Assembly (NCBI RefSeq): GCF_001663775.1
Contig: NZ_KV467168.1
Location: 62,001-126,000 of the forward strand
Source: Arthrobacter sp. B6
GTDB taxonomy: Bacteria; Actinomycetota; Actinomycetes; Actinomycetales; Micrococcaceae
Direction: 5' to 3'
Length of the DNA stretch: 64,000 bases
The notes beneath the pieces are model-generated. The model had not been told where the DNA came from, searched no databases, and saw only the letters and a program-made list of their open reading frames with translations. The translations under genes and the position numbers were made by a program. Below, piece by piece: positions 9,790 through 18,076 of this stretch (position 1 is the first letter of the stretch; every line of letters starts with the position of its first letter).

Positions 9790-12700
9790 TTAGGCGGGCA
9801 GTGGCGCGAAGGCGTCGCAGTAGGCTTCCCAGTCCGCGTTCGTGCCGTCGTCGTCGGGTGGCATCACCTGGTACATCGTGGGGTCGCCCTTGGAGCCGGC
9901 CAGCTTGCGTTGCACCGAGATCTCCACGGAGGCGGAAAAGAACAGCACCTCCACCTCGACCACCAGCGATGCCCGGCCGATGAGCTTGCCCGTCTGGAAG
10001 TGGTAGATCAGCGACAGCTCAAGGGTGATCGAGGCACTGACCAGGCCCAGCACGTCCACCTCGCCGCGGATGCGGAAGTAGGCGGCCAGCATGCCTTTGT
10101 CCGCCTCGAGCCGGAGGTACACACCAACGGCGATGGACACCGAGCCGGACGCCACTCCCAGGTCCACCGACAGGCATGCACACGCTTCGAGCCCCAGTTC
10201 CAGCAACACCAGGCCCTTGGGCGACGCCCGCAGCACCAGCCACCCGCCGCCGCCGATGCACATCACAGTGAGCCTGAACGGCGCGTCCTTGGCGCAGAAG
10301 TTGAACCCGACCGTCAGTGCCTCGCCGAGGAAGGGGACCCGGGCGTCCGCGCCCAGGGAGATGTTCTCGAGGCTGAACACGCCGACGGACACGTTGGGCA
10401 GTGCCAGGTCGAAGCCCGCTGTGACTCCGGACGGGGCGACGTCCACGTAGGGCGGGTCCGAGAACCCGTCGAACGGGATAAGTTCGCGCAGCCGGTCCAC
10501 GAAGGACAGCGGCCCGAGGAACCCGACACCGCCGAACACCACGTCCACCTCGGGTTTGCCGGCGGATCCGGCGTGGAACCCGATACGCCGGAACATCAGC
10601 CTCATCAGGGCGGCGGAGCCGTCGCCGATCAGGTTCAGGTCGAAGTCGACGATCTCCGCCACGATGTCCACCGCGGGCGGCGCGCTCGCTGCCGCCCGCA
10701 CTTCGACGTCAACGTGCAGGGCGTGCTCGTCCTGGGGCTTGAAGATGTTGGGAGCTCCCGGCAATCCCCATGGCCTGATCGCCGGGCGCCAGCGCAGCTG
10801 TGCTGTGACCTGTCCGCCGGCTGCCCCCTGTAGCAGCTGTGCCAGCCCGTCGGCATCCGTAGCGAGATCCGTGAGGGTCTTCAACGCCTGCACCGGCTTT
10901 TCCAGCGCCGACCGGACGGCGGCTGGAACACCCGGGACACCGATGGCGTCCAGCAGCGGCTGCAGCTCCCCGGCGAGGGCGACGGCGGCGGTGCTGACTT
11001 CGTGCGGGCTGCCCGGCAGGCCCCGGACGGCCGTGATGAGCGCGTCGAGGCGTACCTCCAACGCTCCCCTCCGGGCCTCGAGCCGGTCCTTGGCGTGCTG
11101 CGCCACGGCCCGCGCTCCGTCATGGGCTGCCGCGGTGACCTCCCTCGCCAGACGTGCCCCGGCGTCGTCGAGCGCGTTCCGGAGGCGCTGGGCCTCGGTC
11201 AGCAGCCTGGCCACTGCGTCGAGCGCATCGGTGACAAACGCCGGCGCCTCGTCCAGGGCGGCTACCTTGAGCAGGTCCAGCAGGCTGAACAGGCCAAACA
11301 GTTTGGGCATCGCTCCGGACAGGAACGACGCCGGATCGAACGTGGCGGCGTCGAACGGCGAGGGCGTGCTGCCGCTCTCGCCAATTGCGCCCAAGGCGCG
11401 GGAGATCCCCCTGACGGACAGATTGGGGGCGATGAAACCGCCTGCCCGGTCGGAGCCGCTGCTGAAGTCGACGGCGGCGGGCGGGCTCTTCAGGGCCAGC
11501 ACCAGCTCGCCGGCGTTGGGCGTCCCGGGCACCGGCTTGTCGCCGGGACCCCGTGCGGGCAGGCCCTCGGCAAGGTAGGGCTTGGCGAAGACAAGGTCGA
11601 CGGCCGGCGCCTGCGGGGCCAGGTGCCTCATGGCCGGCACCACGGCCCGAGCTTCCGTCAGGAAGGGCCGCGACGTGACGTTCGTGTGGTCGATCTCGCC
11701 GTCGAAGACCAGATGTGCCACGTCAACCGACGTGTCCCCCGCTTTTACCGGCGGGGCTACGGCGACTGCCTGCCCGCGGCCCTGGATCTGCCGTACCGGG
11801 AAGTACCGCGGCGAGGCATTCTCGGCGTGGAAGATGAACGTCTGGGGTCCGTCCCTGCCGGCCTGGACGAAGACGAGGGGTGCGGCCCAGCTGCGGATCC
11901 CGCCACCGCGGTCCAGCGTGGCCAGCGTGAACGGGAAGGGCACCCCGTTGCGGGTGGGCACAAAGGGTTGCTGGTTTTCGGGCGGCTTGTCGATGTCAGG
12001 CGTGACCAGCGGACCCACGGTGACCTGGCCGAAAGGGTTGTCCCTGTCAGCTGGTGGATAGGTTCGCGTCGGCTGGCGCACCACGATGAACCACCGCTGC
12101 CAGAGGTAGGCTACCGGCCGGTCGCGGTGCCTGACCTCGCGCTCGGTGATCTTCACAAGGAAACAGCGGTGCCCGAACGGGAAGAGGATCCCGGGATAGG
12201 CGACGCGGACGTAGCCGTCCCGACCCATGTACGCCTGGTGCCGGTAGTCGACGATGTTCGCCGGGAGCTCCCACGACTGCTTCCAGTCGAACCAGGCGCC
12301 CAGGCTTGAGAGGGAGAGATTGCTGACCAGCAGCGGCGTGTCGGCATTCGCGGGGTCGCCACCGTTGGTCTGGTCGACGATGGCGGTGCGGTCGAACGGG
12401 ATGAGCGGCTGGTCGAAGCCCGGCGCCGGCAGCTCACTGTCGCGGGTCCAGAGGGCGCGGACGATGCGCTGGTCCGCGTCGCCATCGTCCGTTCCGGTGC
12501 CTGTGCCTGCGCCGGTGCCTGTGCGGACCGTCAGGTGGGTGCGCCAGAGTTCGGCGCGGCCGGGCGGGCCCAGGGGCGTACTGGAGTGCCGGAAGGCGCC
12601 CAGTCTGCTGGGCGAAACGATCAGGCGAAATGGGGCCTCGATGGCCGTCTCCAGGTCTCCCGGCTTGTGGACGCCGCGGTACCCGGCTTCCCCGGCCGGC

Positions 12701-13065
12701 GTCGCGTTCGGCGAGACTCGCAGGCGCAGGCCCCCGAGCGCTTCCAGCACTTTTTCCAGCGTGTACGTGATGCGGGTACCTTCGGGGACCGCATAGACGA
12801 GGCGGCTCGGGCCGGCAGCCAAGTGGCCCGACGGCCGTGGTGGCTGCGCGGGAGGGGGCGGCGGTGCCCCTGCCTGCCAGACTTCCTCCCCCACGTGCTG
12901 CGGCGGGAAATGGACGATCAGGGAGGCGTCCGGGCCTGCAACCAGCTCTGCTCCGCCGTCGGTGGGCTCGATGCTGCAGCCTGGGGCCTCGAGCCGCAGG
13001 TCGATGAGGTCCTGCGTGCGAAGCAGGCGGACATCGACGGGTGGTTCTTCATCCCGTGGCGGCAT
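9790..13065 (-). CDS. large protein of unknown function (1091 aa)
   Basis: No family recognised. Visible regions are: an N-terminal beta-rich part; a Pro-rich linker near residues 66-80; a low-complexity Thr/Gly tract near 180-195, encoded by imperfect short DNA repeats around 12495-12530; a mainly helical Ala-rich segment about 600-740; and a long C-terminal section (about 770-1060) of alternating hydrophobic strands such as GGGGWLVLRASPKGLVLLELGL, looking like an extended beta-structure. There is no signal peptide. The ATG overlaps the stop of the upstream lipase gene (TGATG), implying translational coupling, and the 1623-aa gene follows after 13 nt. The fixed order suggests one complex or one delivery unit. 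Confidence 0.85.
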   Translation of the reverse strand: MPPRDEEPPVDVRLLRTQDLIDLRLEAPGCSIEPTDGGAELVAGPDASLIVHFPPQHVGEEVWQAGAPPPPPAQPPRPSGHLAAGPSRLVYAVPEGTRITYTLEKVLEALGGLRLRVSPNATPAGEAGYRGVHKPGDLETAIEAPFRLIVSPSRLGAFRHSSTPLGPPGRAELWRTHLTVRTGTGAGTGTGTDDGDADQRIVRALWTRDSELPAPGFDQPLIPFDRTAIVDQTNGGDPANADTPLLVSNLSLSSLGAWFDWKQSWELPANIVDYRHQAYMGRDGYVRVAYPGILFPFGHRCFLVKITEREVRHRDRPVAYLWQRWFIVVRQPTRTYPPADRDNPFGQVTVGPLVTPDIDKPPENQQPFVPTRNGVPFPFTLATLDRGGGIRSWAAPLVFVQAGRDGPQTFIFHAENASPRYFPVRQIQGRGQAVAVAPPVKAGDTSVDVAHLVFDGEIDHTNVTSRPFLTEARAVVPAMRHLAPQAPAVDLVFAKPYLAEGLPARGPGDKPVPGTPNAGELVLALKSPPAAVDFSSGSDRAGGFIAPNLSVRGISRALGAIGESGSTPSPFDAATFDPASFLSGAMPKLFGLFSLLDLLKVAALDEAPAFVTDALDAVARLLTEAQRLRNALDDAGARLAREVTAAAHDGARAVAQHAKDRLEARRGALEVRLDALITAVRGLPGSPHEVSTAAVALAGELQPLLDAIGVPGVPAAVRSALEKPVQALKTLTDLATDADGLAQLLQGAAGGQVTAQLRWRPAIRPWGLPGAPNIFKPQDEHALHVDVEVRAAASAPPAVDIVAEIVDFDLNLIGDGSAALMRLMFRRIGFHAGSAGKPEVDVVFGGVGFLGPLSFVDRLRELIPFDGFSDPPYVDVAPSGVTAGFDLALPNVSVGVFSLENISLGADARVPFLGEALTVGFNFCAKDAPFRLTVMCIGGGGWLVLRASPKGLVLLELGLEACACLSVDLGVASGSVSIAVGVYLRLEADKGMLAAYFRIRGEVDVLGLVSASITLELSLIYHFQTGKLIGRASLVVEVEVLFFSASVEISVQRKLAGSKGDPTMYQVMPPDDDGTNADWEAYCDAFAPLPA

Positions 13066-14648
13066 CAGGCAGGCACCTTCCGGGGTGTCACGGTCAGCCG
13101 GATGCCGGCGTTGGCGCCGAGCAGGTCCTTGGAGAACTCCGGGACGCCGATCCGCCCGCGCCAGAACTCCGGGGTGTCAACAGTGTCGGCGAGGAAGTCC
13201 TTGTCCTCCGGGTTCCAGTCCCTGACGGCGGTGGGCACAGTACTCGTCCAGGCTGCCCACGCCCGGGGCAGTCCGCGCCCGGGGCCGGGAGGTTCGATGT
13301 CCACCAGCAGGGTGTCAGCCCAGTCCTCGGTCTGCTCCATATGGTCATCGAAGAAGAATCTGCCCTGCCGTTCCTGGATGGACATCAGCCGCAGCTTGAG
13401 CGCGTGCCGCAGGCGGGGCACCTCCTTGCCAGCCACCCGCGGGCGGGGCGCATGCGACGACAGGAAGGTGGTCAGCAACGGGACGGGCGAATCGATCGGA
13501 TTCCCTTCCTTCCAGTGTTCGATCTGCACCGGGCAGAAGTGGGCGGCACTCTGTTCGTGGACCAGCACCGGAAGCCCCCGGATGGCCAGGCCCACGTCCA
13601 GCTGGAACTCGATGTCATGGGGAGAACCGCGGCCGACGGTGAAACCCACCAGCTCAACCTCGATTTTGAGGTCGCCAAAAAGGAACCGCTGCAGGTTCTG
13701 GTATCCCTCTTCAGAGTTGACGATGCCGTAGCGCCCGCTGTGGCTGCGGTGGACCACCGCCAGGGGCGCACCCCTGACGGCCGCGTTTTCAATCTGCACC
13801 AGGCCGTCGCTGCGTGCCCCAACCGCTTTGGAGGACAGGCCAAAGGCCACGTCGTAGTCCTCCGGATTGGATCCCACCAGGCAGAACAGCTCATCCACCG
13901 GGAACCCGTCGTCGGGCATCCGGGTCCCGCTGAACTCATCGCGTGTCCGCCGCTGCCGCAGCGCCGGCGGCGTGAGGTATTCATACATCCGGTCCGGCCC
14001 GAAGATGTCCGCGCCCTGGAACCCCGTGGCATCGCGGATGCGCTCCAGCAGGCCGAAACCTACGGCGAAGCTGATCCCGCCGTGCGGCGTGGCATAGGTG
14101 AACACCCGGGCCACGTAGTTGGCGCCGGCGGCCGGGTCGATCCCGCCGCCGTCCCCGGCGAGCTGTTCCGGGATCACGCGCTGCAGAAGAGAGCGGCAGA
14201 TCAGGCCTCCCATCGAATGGGCCACGAGGAAGACCTTGGGTGCGCCGGTCTTCTCCAGGACCAGCTTGATGAGCTCGAACAGGTCCGCGGCTGCGCGTTC
14301 GAAGGAAAAGTTCTCCGGGTCCTCGGAAAACGTTGCGGCGGCGTCGTCGTAGAACCGGTGGATCCATACGGACGCCGGATTCACCGTGCCGGCGTCGACG
14401 CTCTGGAGATACGCCCACTGGTCACCGTGGACGGGAACCTCGTACTTGTGGTCAGTGATCAGGCGCAGCATCGGCGACTCGAACTGGTGGAACTTGGCGC
14501 GGCCGGCGCTGTCGGCACGGACGTGCACCGACCCCTGGCTGAAGCCGTAGAACGGATCGTCCACCGCACTGTTGATCGCTGTGCCATTGCCTGCAAACCC
14601 GCGGACGTAGATTACCGGGAGCCTGCCGTCGTCGCCGGGATTGCCCAT
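13065..14648 (-). CDS. lipase-like alpha/beta hydrolase (PGAP1/lipase type)
   Basis: A 527-aa protein whose first 310 residues form an alpha/beta-hydrolase. The nucleophile elbow AHSMGG places Ser145; SDGLVQ supplies a likely acid near Asp281 and HRSHSGRYG a His at 300 or 303. The oxyanion-side strand is VIYVRGFAGNG near residue 15. It resembles lipases and PGAP1-like esterases. A C-terminal domain of about 200 aa is unrecognised. There is no signal peptide, which is unusual for a lipase. It is the first gene of the three-gene operon; ATG follows AAGAGGGCTGCGAG. A SARP-type repeat lies 88-103 bp upstream of the start. Lipid or glycolipid cleavage is the likely role; the substrate is unknown. 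Confidence 0.85.
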   Translation of the reverse strand: MGNPGDDGRLPVIYVRGFAGNGTAINSAVDDPFYGFSQGSVHVRADSAGRAKFHQFESPMLRLITDHKYEVPVHGDQWAYLQSVDAGTVNPASVWIHRFYDDAAATFSEDPENFSFERAAADLFELIKLVLEKTGAPKVFLVAHSMGGLICRSLLQRVIPEQLAGDGGGIDPAAGANYVARVFTYATPHGGISFAVGFGLLERIRDATGFQGADIFGPDRMYEYLTPPALRQRRTRDEFSGTRMPDDGFPVDELFCLVGSNPEDYDVAFGLSSKAVGARSDGLVQIENAAVRGAPLAVVHRSHSGRYGIVNSEEGYQNLQRFLFGDLKIEVELVGFTVGRGSPHDIEFQLDVGLAIRGLPVLVHEQSAAHFCPVQIEHWKEGNPIDSPVPLLTTFLSSHAPRPRVAGKEVPRLRHALKLRLMSIQERQGRFFFDDHMEQTEDWADTLLVDIEPPGPGRGLPRAWAAWTSTVPTAVRDWNPEDKDFLADTVDTPEFWRGRIGVPEFSKDLLGANAGIRLTVTPRKVPA

Positions 14649-14716
14649 CTCGCAGCCCTCTTTTCAGGAAGTAGGCGCCCCGAACCCACAGGGGGACCAC
14701 GGGCACACTCGTGCGG

Positions 14717-14751
14717 GAAGTACAGCACGCCCGCCGTTACTGCGGTGTTAC
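14717..14751 (-). promoter_or_regulatory. SARP-type promoter A for the lipase operon
   Basis: On the coding strand of the lipase operon the sequence reads GTAACACCGCAGTAAC (14751 down to 14736), a direct repeat of GTAAC with an 11-bp pitch. Thirteen nucleotides further on is TACTTC (14722-14717), a plausible -10. The same arrangement stands before the other three hydrolase units. Confidence 0.65.
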
Positions 14752-14812
14752 CGCCCTTGCCGGCGCCGGGGACTCCGGGCCGGAACCCGGGCAGAACCCC
14801 GGCCACGTGGCG

Positions 14813-14847
14813 ATAACGCAGCAGTAACGGATCCACCGCTCTACTTG
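14813..14847 (+). promoter_or_regulatory. SARP-type promoter B for the astacin-like protease
   Basis: ATAACGCAGCAGTAAC (14813-14828) is a direct repeat of RTAAC with an 11-bp pitch. It is followed after 13 nt by TACTTG (14842-14847), a -10-like hexamer. The start codon of the metallopeptidase lies 51 bp beyond the repeat. The two divergent promoters A and B together fill the 230-bp intergenic space 14649-14878. Confidence 0.65.
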
Positions 14848-14878
14848 ATCAGAAGCCGCTGCACCGAAGGAGCACGCC

Positions 14879-15907
14879 ATGACTAAGACCGCCCCCCAGC
14901 CGCACTGTGACGCCAGGCCGCAAACACGGCCACTGCTCCGGCCGGACCTTTCCCCGGCCAGGGATCGCCTTATACGGCTGCTGCGGCTGAAATGGGTCAA
15001 TGGAACGGTATTGCACTACTGGTTCCTCGACGGCCCGGCTCCGCAGAAGGAAGCGGTGCGGAAAGCCTTCAAGGAGTGGAAGGACCTGGGAATCGGCCTG
15101 GTCTTCACGGAAGTGGCAGACCGCAGCGAATCCGAAGTACGGATCGCCTTCGACCAGGCGGACGGCTCGTGGTCCTACGTTGGACGGGATGTCCTGAGCA
15201 TCAGCTCCAACGAGCCCACCATGAATTTCGGCTGGGACCTGACCGATGACTACGGCCGGACCACCGCACTGCACGAGATCGGGCATACCCTGGGCATGCC
15301 GCATGAGCACCAGAACCCGTTCGCCGGCATAGTCTGGGACGAGCCCAAGGTCTATTCCTATTTCACCGGCGCCCCGAACCATTGGACGCCGGAGCAGACG
15401 CTCCACAATGTGCTGCGGAAGATCGACGCCAGCGAAGTGGAAGGGTCCACGTGGGACCCGGATTCGGTGATGGAGTACTGGTTCCCCGCGGGACTGATCA
15501 AGGAGCCTGCACGGTTCAAGACCGGACTGAATCCCCCGGGCGGACTGTCCGACGCCGACAAGGAATGGGTGCGCAGGTTCTTCCCACCGTTGGAACCCAC
15601 TGTTCCCGAGCTGCAGCCGTTCCAGTCGGTTCCCCTGTCGCTGTCCCCGGGCGGCCAGGCGGACTTCTCACTCCAGCCGGCGGACTCCCGCAAGTATGAG
15701 ATCGCCACTTTCGGCACGGCTGATACGGTCATGGTGCTCTTCGAAGAGATCGACGGCGAGCTCCGCTTTGTGGCGGGTGACGATGACAGCGGCGAGGACC
15801 GGAACTCCCGGGTCACCGCAAAACTGTTCCAGGGCCGCAGCTACGTTGTCCGGGTGCGGCTGTACTGGGCGGGTGAATCGGGCCAGACCGCCGTGATGTG
15901 CTGGTAG
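14879..15907 (+). CDS. astacin-like zinc metallopeptidase with C-terminal PPC-like domain
   Basis: A 342-aa endopeptidase of the metzincin clan. HEIGHTLGMPHEH gives zinc ligands His132, His136 and His142 and catalytic Glu133, the HExxHxxGxxHE signature of astacins. SVMEY (Met198, Tyr200) is the Met-turn with the astacin-type tyrosine. The last ~90 residues (from about 255) form a small beta domain like bacterial pre-peptidase C-terminal domains (ADFSLQPADSRKYEI, then FQGRSYVVRV). The N-terminus MTKTAPQPHCDARPQ has no signal peptide and no clear propeptide, unusual for this family. ATG follows AAGGAG. It is monocistronic, under promoter B, divergent from the lipase operon. Confidence 0.9.
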   Translation: MTKTAPQPHCDARPQTRPLLRPDLSPARDRLIRLLRLKWVNGTVLHYWFLDGPAPQKEAVRKAFKEWKDLGIGLVFTEVADRSESEVRIAFDQADGSWSYVGRDVLSISSNEPTMNFGWDLTDDYGRTTALHEIGHTLGMPHEHQNPFAGIVWDEPKVYSYFTGAPNHWTPEQTLHNVLRKIDASEVEGSTWDPDSVMEYWFPAGLIKEPARFKTGLNPPGGLSDADKEWVRRFFPPLEPTVPELQPFQSVPLSLSPGGQADFSLQPADSRKYEIATFGTADTVMVLFEEIDGELRFVAGDDDSGEDRNSRVTAKLFQGRSYVVRVRLYWAGESGQTAVMCW

Positions 15908-16036
15908 GCCGCCGAATCCAATCTTGAGCAAACCTTATGCATAACACCGCTGATTCCTGATTCTCGTACTGGACCATCAAGGCAGCCGGGGGTGCAAGCC
16001 AGCAGAGGCAACCGGATGGGATAAAGGTGGAACGCC

Positions 16037-16303
16037 ATGGCACACGGGGACGGTCCGTCAGGAAGCGCCGGCGACGGCACCGATTCCGCAGCGCCGTCCC
16101 AGGTTGAGGCACAACACCAGGGCATTATGGTCATCCGTACCTGGTGGGAACCGGAGCACGCGCATGGCTTCCGGGCCAGGGTCACGTCCATCCAGCCTGC
16201 TGAGGCCGGGCCAACGACAGTCACCACAGCGGATCCTGACGAAGTCCTGGCTGTTGTGCGCCGGTGGCTGCTCGCCCGGCCGGGAACGGCCGGCAGTCAG
16301 TAG
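16037..16303 (+). CDS. small hypothetical protein (88 aa)
   Basis: Unrecognised. The first 25 residues are Gly/Ser/Asp-rich and probably disordered. The rest forms a compact beta-beta-alpha unit (IMVIRTWWEPEHAHGFRARVTSI, then DPDEVLAVVRRWLLA). The ATG has GGTGG upstream. Its 3' end overlaps the convergent SARP/BTAD regulator gene by 7 bp. It lies inside the hydrolase island but lacks a clear RTAAC-N6-RTAAC site. A regulatory or partner role for the BTAD protein is possible but unsupported. Confidence 0.7.
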   Translation: MAHGDGPSGSAGDGTDSAAPSQVEAQHQGIMVIRTWWEPEHAHGFRARVTSIQPAEAGPTTVTTADPDEVLAVVRRWLLARPGTAGSQ

Positions 16304-17037
16304 GGGTCCCCCGGCCGTACCGACTGGCTGTCCCGGACAGCGTTGACCAGCCGGAACATGGCGTCCGACGGTGTCAGTCCCATCTCCTCCTTCAGCTTCT
16401 TCCGGTACTTCTCGAAGGCGCGAATGGCGGCAGCGGCATTGCCTTGCCTGCTTTCAGCCTGGATCAGGAGCCCAACGGCACTTTCGTACAAGGGCTCAAC
16501 CTCCAACGCCGCCTCAGCTGCTTCCAAGGCGGTCTCGTAATCTCCGTGGGCCAATGATTCGCGGGCAATGATGTTAAACGCATGGAGGCGCTCCTGGCTT
16601 AGCCTTCCCTGCTCAAACAGCACCCAGTCCTCGTACCAGCCGGGGAGCAGTTCGGCGTCCCGCAGCAGAGGCAGGCAGGCAGCCATGTTTCCGTTGAGCC
16701 CGGCCTGGCCCAGGGCCCGGATCCCGGCCCGGACGCGGTGAAGGTCCACATCCACCTCGCTGTTCAGCGACAGCACGGCGCCGTCGTTGACCAGCAGGCC
16801 CGGCAGCTGCCGGGACACCAGGTGCACGCTGACGCGGAGGCTCTCAAGCGCCCTCGCCTCAGCCTTGTCCGGCCATAACAGGCCCACGAGGTAGCTCCGG
16901 GGACGGGGACCGGTGATGGCCAGGGCAGTAATGAGCCGCTGTTGCCGCGCCGCGACATGCACGACGTCGGTGTCACGGCTGAGTTGCCAAGATTGAAGCA
17001 GGCGCAGCTGAAAATGGCCATAGCCGTCGTCGCCCAT
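16297..17037 (-). CDS. SARP-like transcriptional regulator with BTAD domain
   Basis: A 246-aa cytoplasmic regulator. Residues ~15-100 (FQLRLLQSW, then RQQRLITALAITGPRPRSYLVGLLWPD and ARALESLRVSVHLVSRQLPG) fit the winged-helix OmpR-like DNA-binding domain of SARP proteins. Residues ~105-240 are the all-helical bacterial transcriptional activation domain, ending in ENYRKKLKEEMGL-type family sequence (here EKYRKKLKEEMGLTPS). The start at 17037 is chosen because GGGGGGA precedes it; a frame 17 codons longer lacks a ribosome site. SARP proteins bind direct repeats with 11-bp spacing next to the -35 region. Exactly such repeats stand before all four hydrolase units here, so this is their likely activator. 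Confidence 0.88.
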   Translation of the reverse strand: MGDDGYGHFQLRLLQSWQLSRDTDVVHVAARQQRLITALAITGPRPRSYLVGLLWPDKAEARALESLRVSVHLVSRQLPGLLVNDGAVLSLNSEVDVDLHRVRAGIRALGQAGLNGNMAACLPLLRDAELLPGWYEDWVLFEQGRLSQERLHAFNIIARESLAHGDYETALEAAEAALEVEPLYESAVGLLIQAESRQGNAAAAIRAFEKYRKKLKEEMGLTPSDAMFRLVNAVRDSQSVRPGDPY

Positions 17038-17174
17038 GGGTTCCCCCCATTTCAGTCTGGGTCTGATGAGCTGGAACTGGTGTAGCAACGACGATCCGCA
17101 GTTTGGTGCGGGATGTCAATGACATTCGGCCCGTGTCGGACCGGGAGCCGCAACGCCTGGTGCCGCCGGGGGCC

Positions 17175-17206
17175 GTAACGCCCGGATAACGTCCCCGGGC
17201 TAGTGT
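17175..17206 (+). promoter_or_regulatory. SARP-type promoter C, probably leaderless, for the NUC1 nuclease
   Basis: GTAACGCCCGGATAAC (17175-17190) repeats RTAAC at 11-bp pitch. TAGTGT (17201-17206) follows after 10 nt and matches the actinobacterial TANNNT -10. It is only 7 nt from the ATG at 17214 and no Shine-Dalgarno sequence is present, so the transcript probably begins at or next to the start codon. Confidence 0.6.
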
Positions 17207-17213
17207 TCGCGGC

Positions 17214-18041
17214 ATGGCTCAGAATCAGGATTTCGACGGCGGCGGCTACTCTCCCGGTTTCCTTGGCGAACCTCTGGAACCGCCGGTGACCGATGCATCG
17301 CTGGAGGACGATACCGTCCAGCTCGAGGGGTCCGGCATCATCCCGTACACCCACTTTTCGCTCGCCCTCAGCAAGTCCCGGCGGTTCGCGCGGTGGGTGG
17401 CCTGGAACATCGACGGCGGCAGCCTCAAGAGGGTCAGCCGGAAGGGCATCTCCTTCATTAAGGATCCCCGGATCCCGGCCAGTTTCCAGAACGGTGATGA
17501 GCTCTACAGCGGCAACCGCCTGGACCGCGGGCATTTGGCCCGTCGCGCGGACCTGGTGTGGGGCGACCTGGCCGAGGCGAAAAGCGCAAACGACGACTCC
17601 TTCTTCTTCACCAACATCGCGCCCCACATGGACGACTTCAACCAAAGCAGCAAGGACGGCGTCTGGGGTCGGCTGGAAGAGGCGGTTTTCGCAGACGTCG
17701 ACGTTCAGGACCTGAAAGTCAGTGTCTTCGGCGGGCCGGTTTTCCAGGACAATGACCGCGAATACCGGGGCGTCCGGCTGCCCCGGGAGTACTGGAAGAT
17801 CCTTGCCTACGTCGAGCAGGGCGTGTTCAGGAGCAACGCCTTCCTGCTGACGCAGAACCTGAACCCGTTCGAGTCCCTGGATCTGGATGAATTCCGGGCG
17901 TTCCAGGTTAGCGCGGCCGAACTTGAGGAACGCACGCGGCTGCGCTTCGCGGACGCGTTGCGGGGCGCGGATGCCTTCCTTCCGCTGCCGGCTGCCGGCG
18001 ACCGCGAACCGCTCAACGGCCCCGCCGATATCCAGTGGTGA
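17214..18041 (+). CDS. DNA/RNA non-specific endonuclease (NUC1 family)
   Basis: A 275-aa beta-beta-alpha-metal nuclease. DRGHLARR places the DRGH motif at residues 104-107 with general base His107. TNIAPHMDDFN supplies the metal-binding Asn (Asn134 or Asn143) in the family's TNxxPQxxxFN position, with His in place of the usual Gln. Such enzymes hydrolyse single- and double-stranded DNA and RNA. Family members are mostly secreted or mitochondrial, yet this one starts MAQNQDFDGGGYSP with no signal peptide. There is no ribosome site; a -10 lies 7 nt upstream, suggesting leaderless translation. It is divergent from the BTAD regulator gene. No adjacent immunity gene is recognisable. Confidence 0.9.
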   Translation: MAQNQDFDGGGYSPGFLGEPLEPPVTDASLEDDTVQLEGSGIIPYTHFSLALSKSRRFARWVAWNIDGGSLKRVSRKGISFIKDPRIPASFQNGDELYSGNRLDRGHLARRADLVWGDLAEAKSANDDSFFFTNIAPHMDDFNQSSKDGVWGRLEEAVFADVDVQDLKVSVFGGPVFQDNDREYRGVRLPREYWKILAYVEQGVFRSNAFLLTQNLNPFESLDLDEFRAFQVSAAELEERTRLRFADALRGADAFLPLPAAGDREPLNGPADIQW

Positions 18042-18076
18042 CCGTCAGCCGCCCAGGCCTCAGCCGCCCAGCGTTC

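Noticed and set aside
14971..14990. TTATACGG resembling the LacI operator
   Set aside because: It shares only a few bases, is not palindromic and lies within an unrelated metallopeptidase gene.
15908..16036. single ATAAC before the 88-aa gene as a fifth SARP site
   Set aside because: The second half at the 11-bp position is GATTC, not RTAAC, and no -10 follows at the expected distance.
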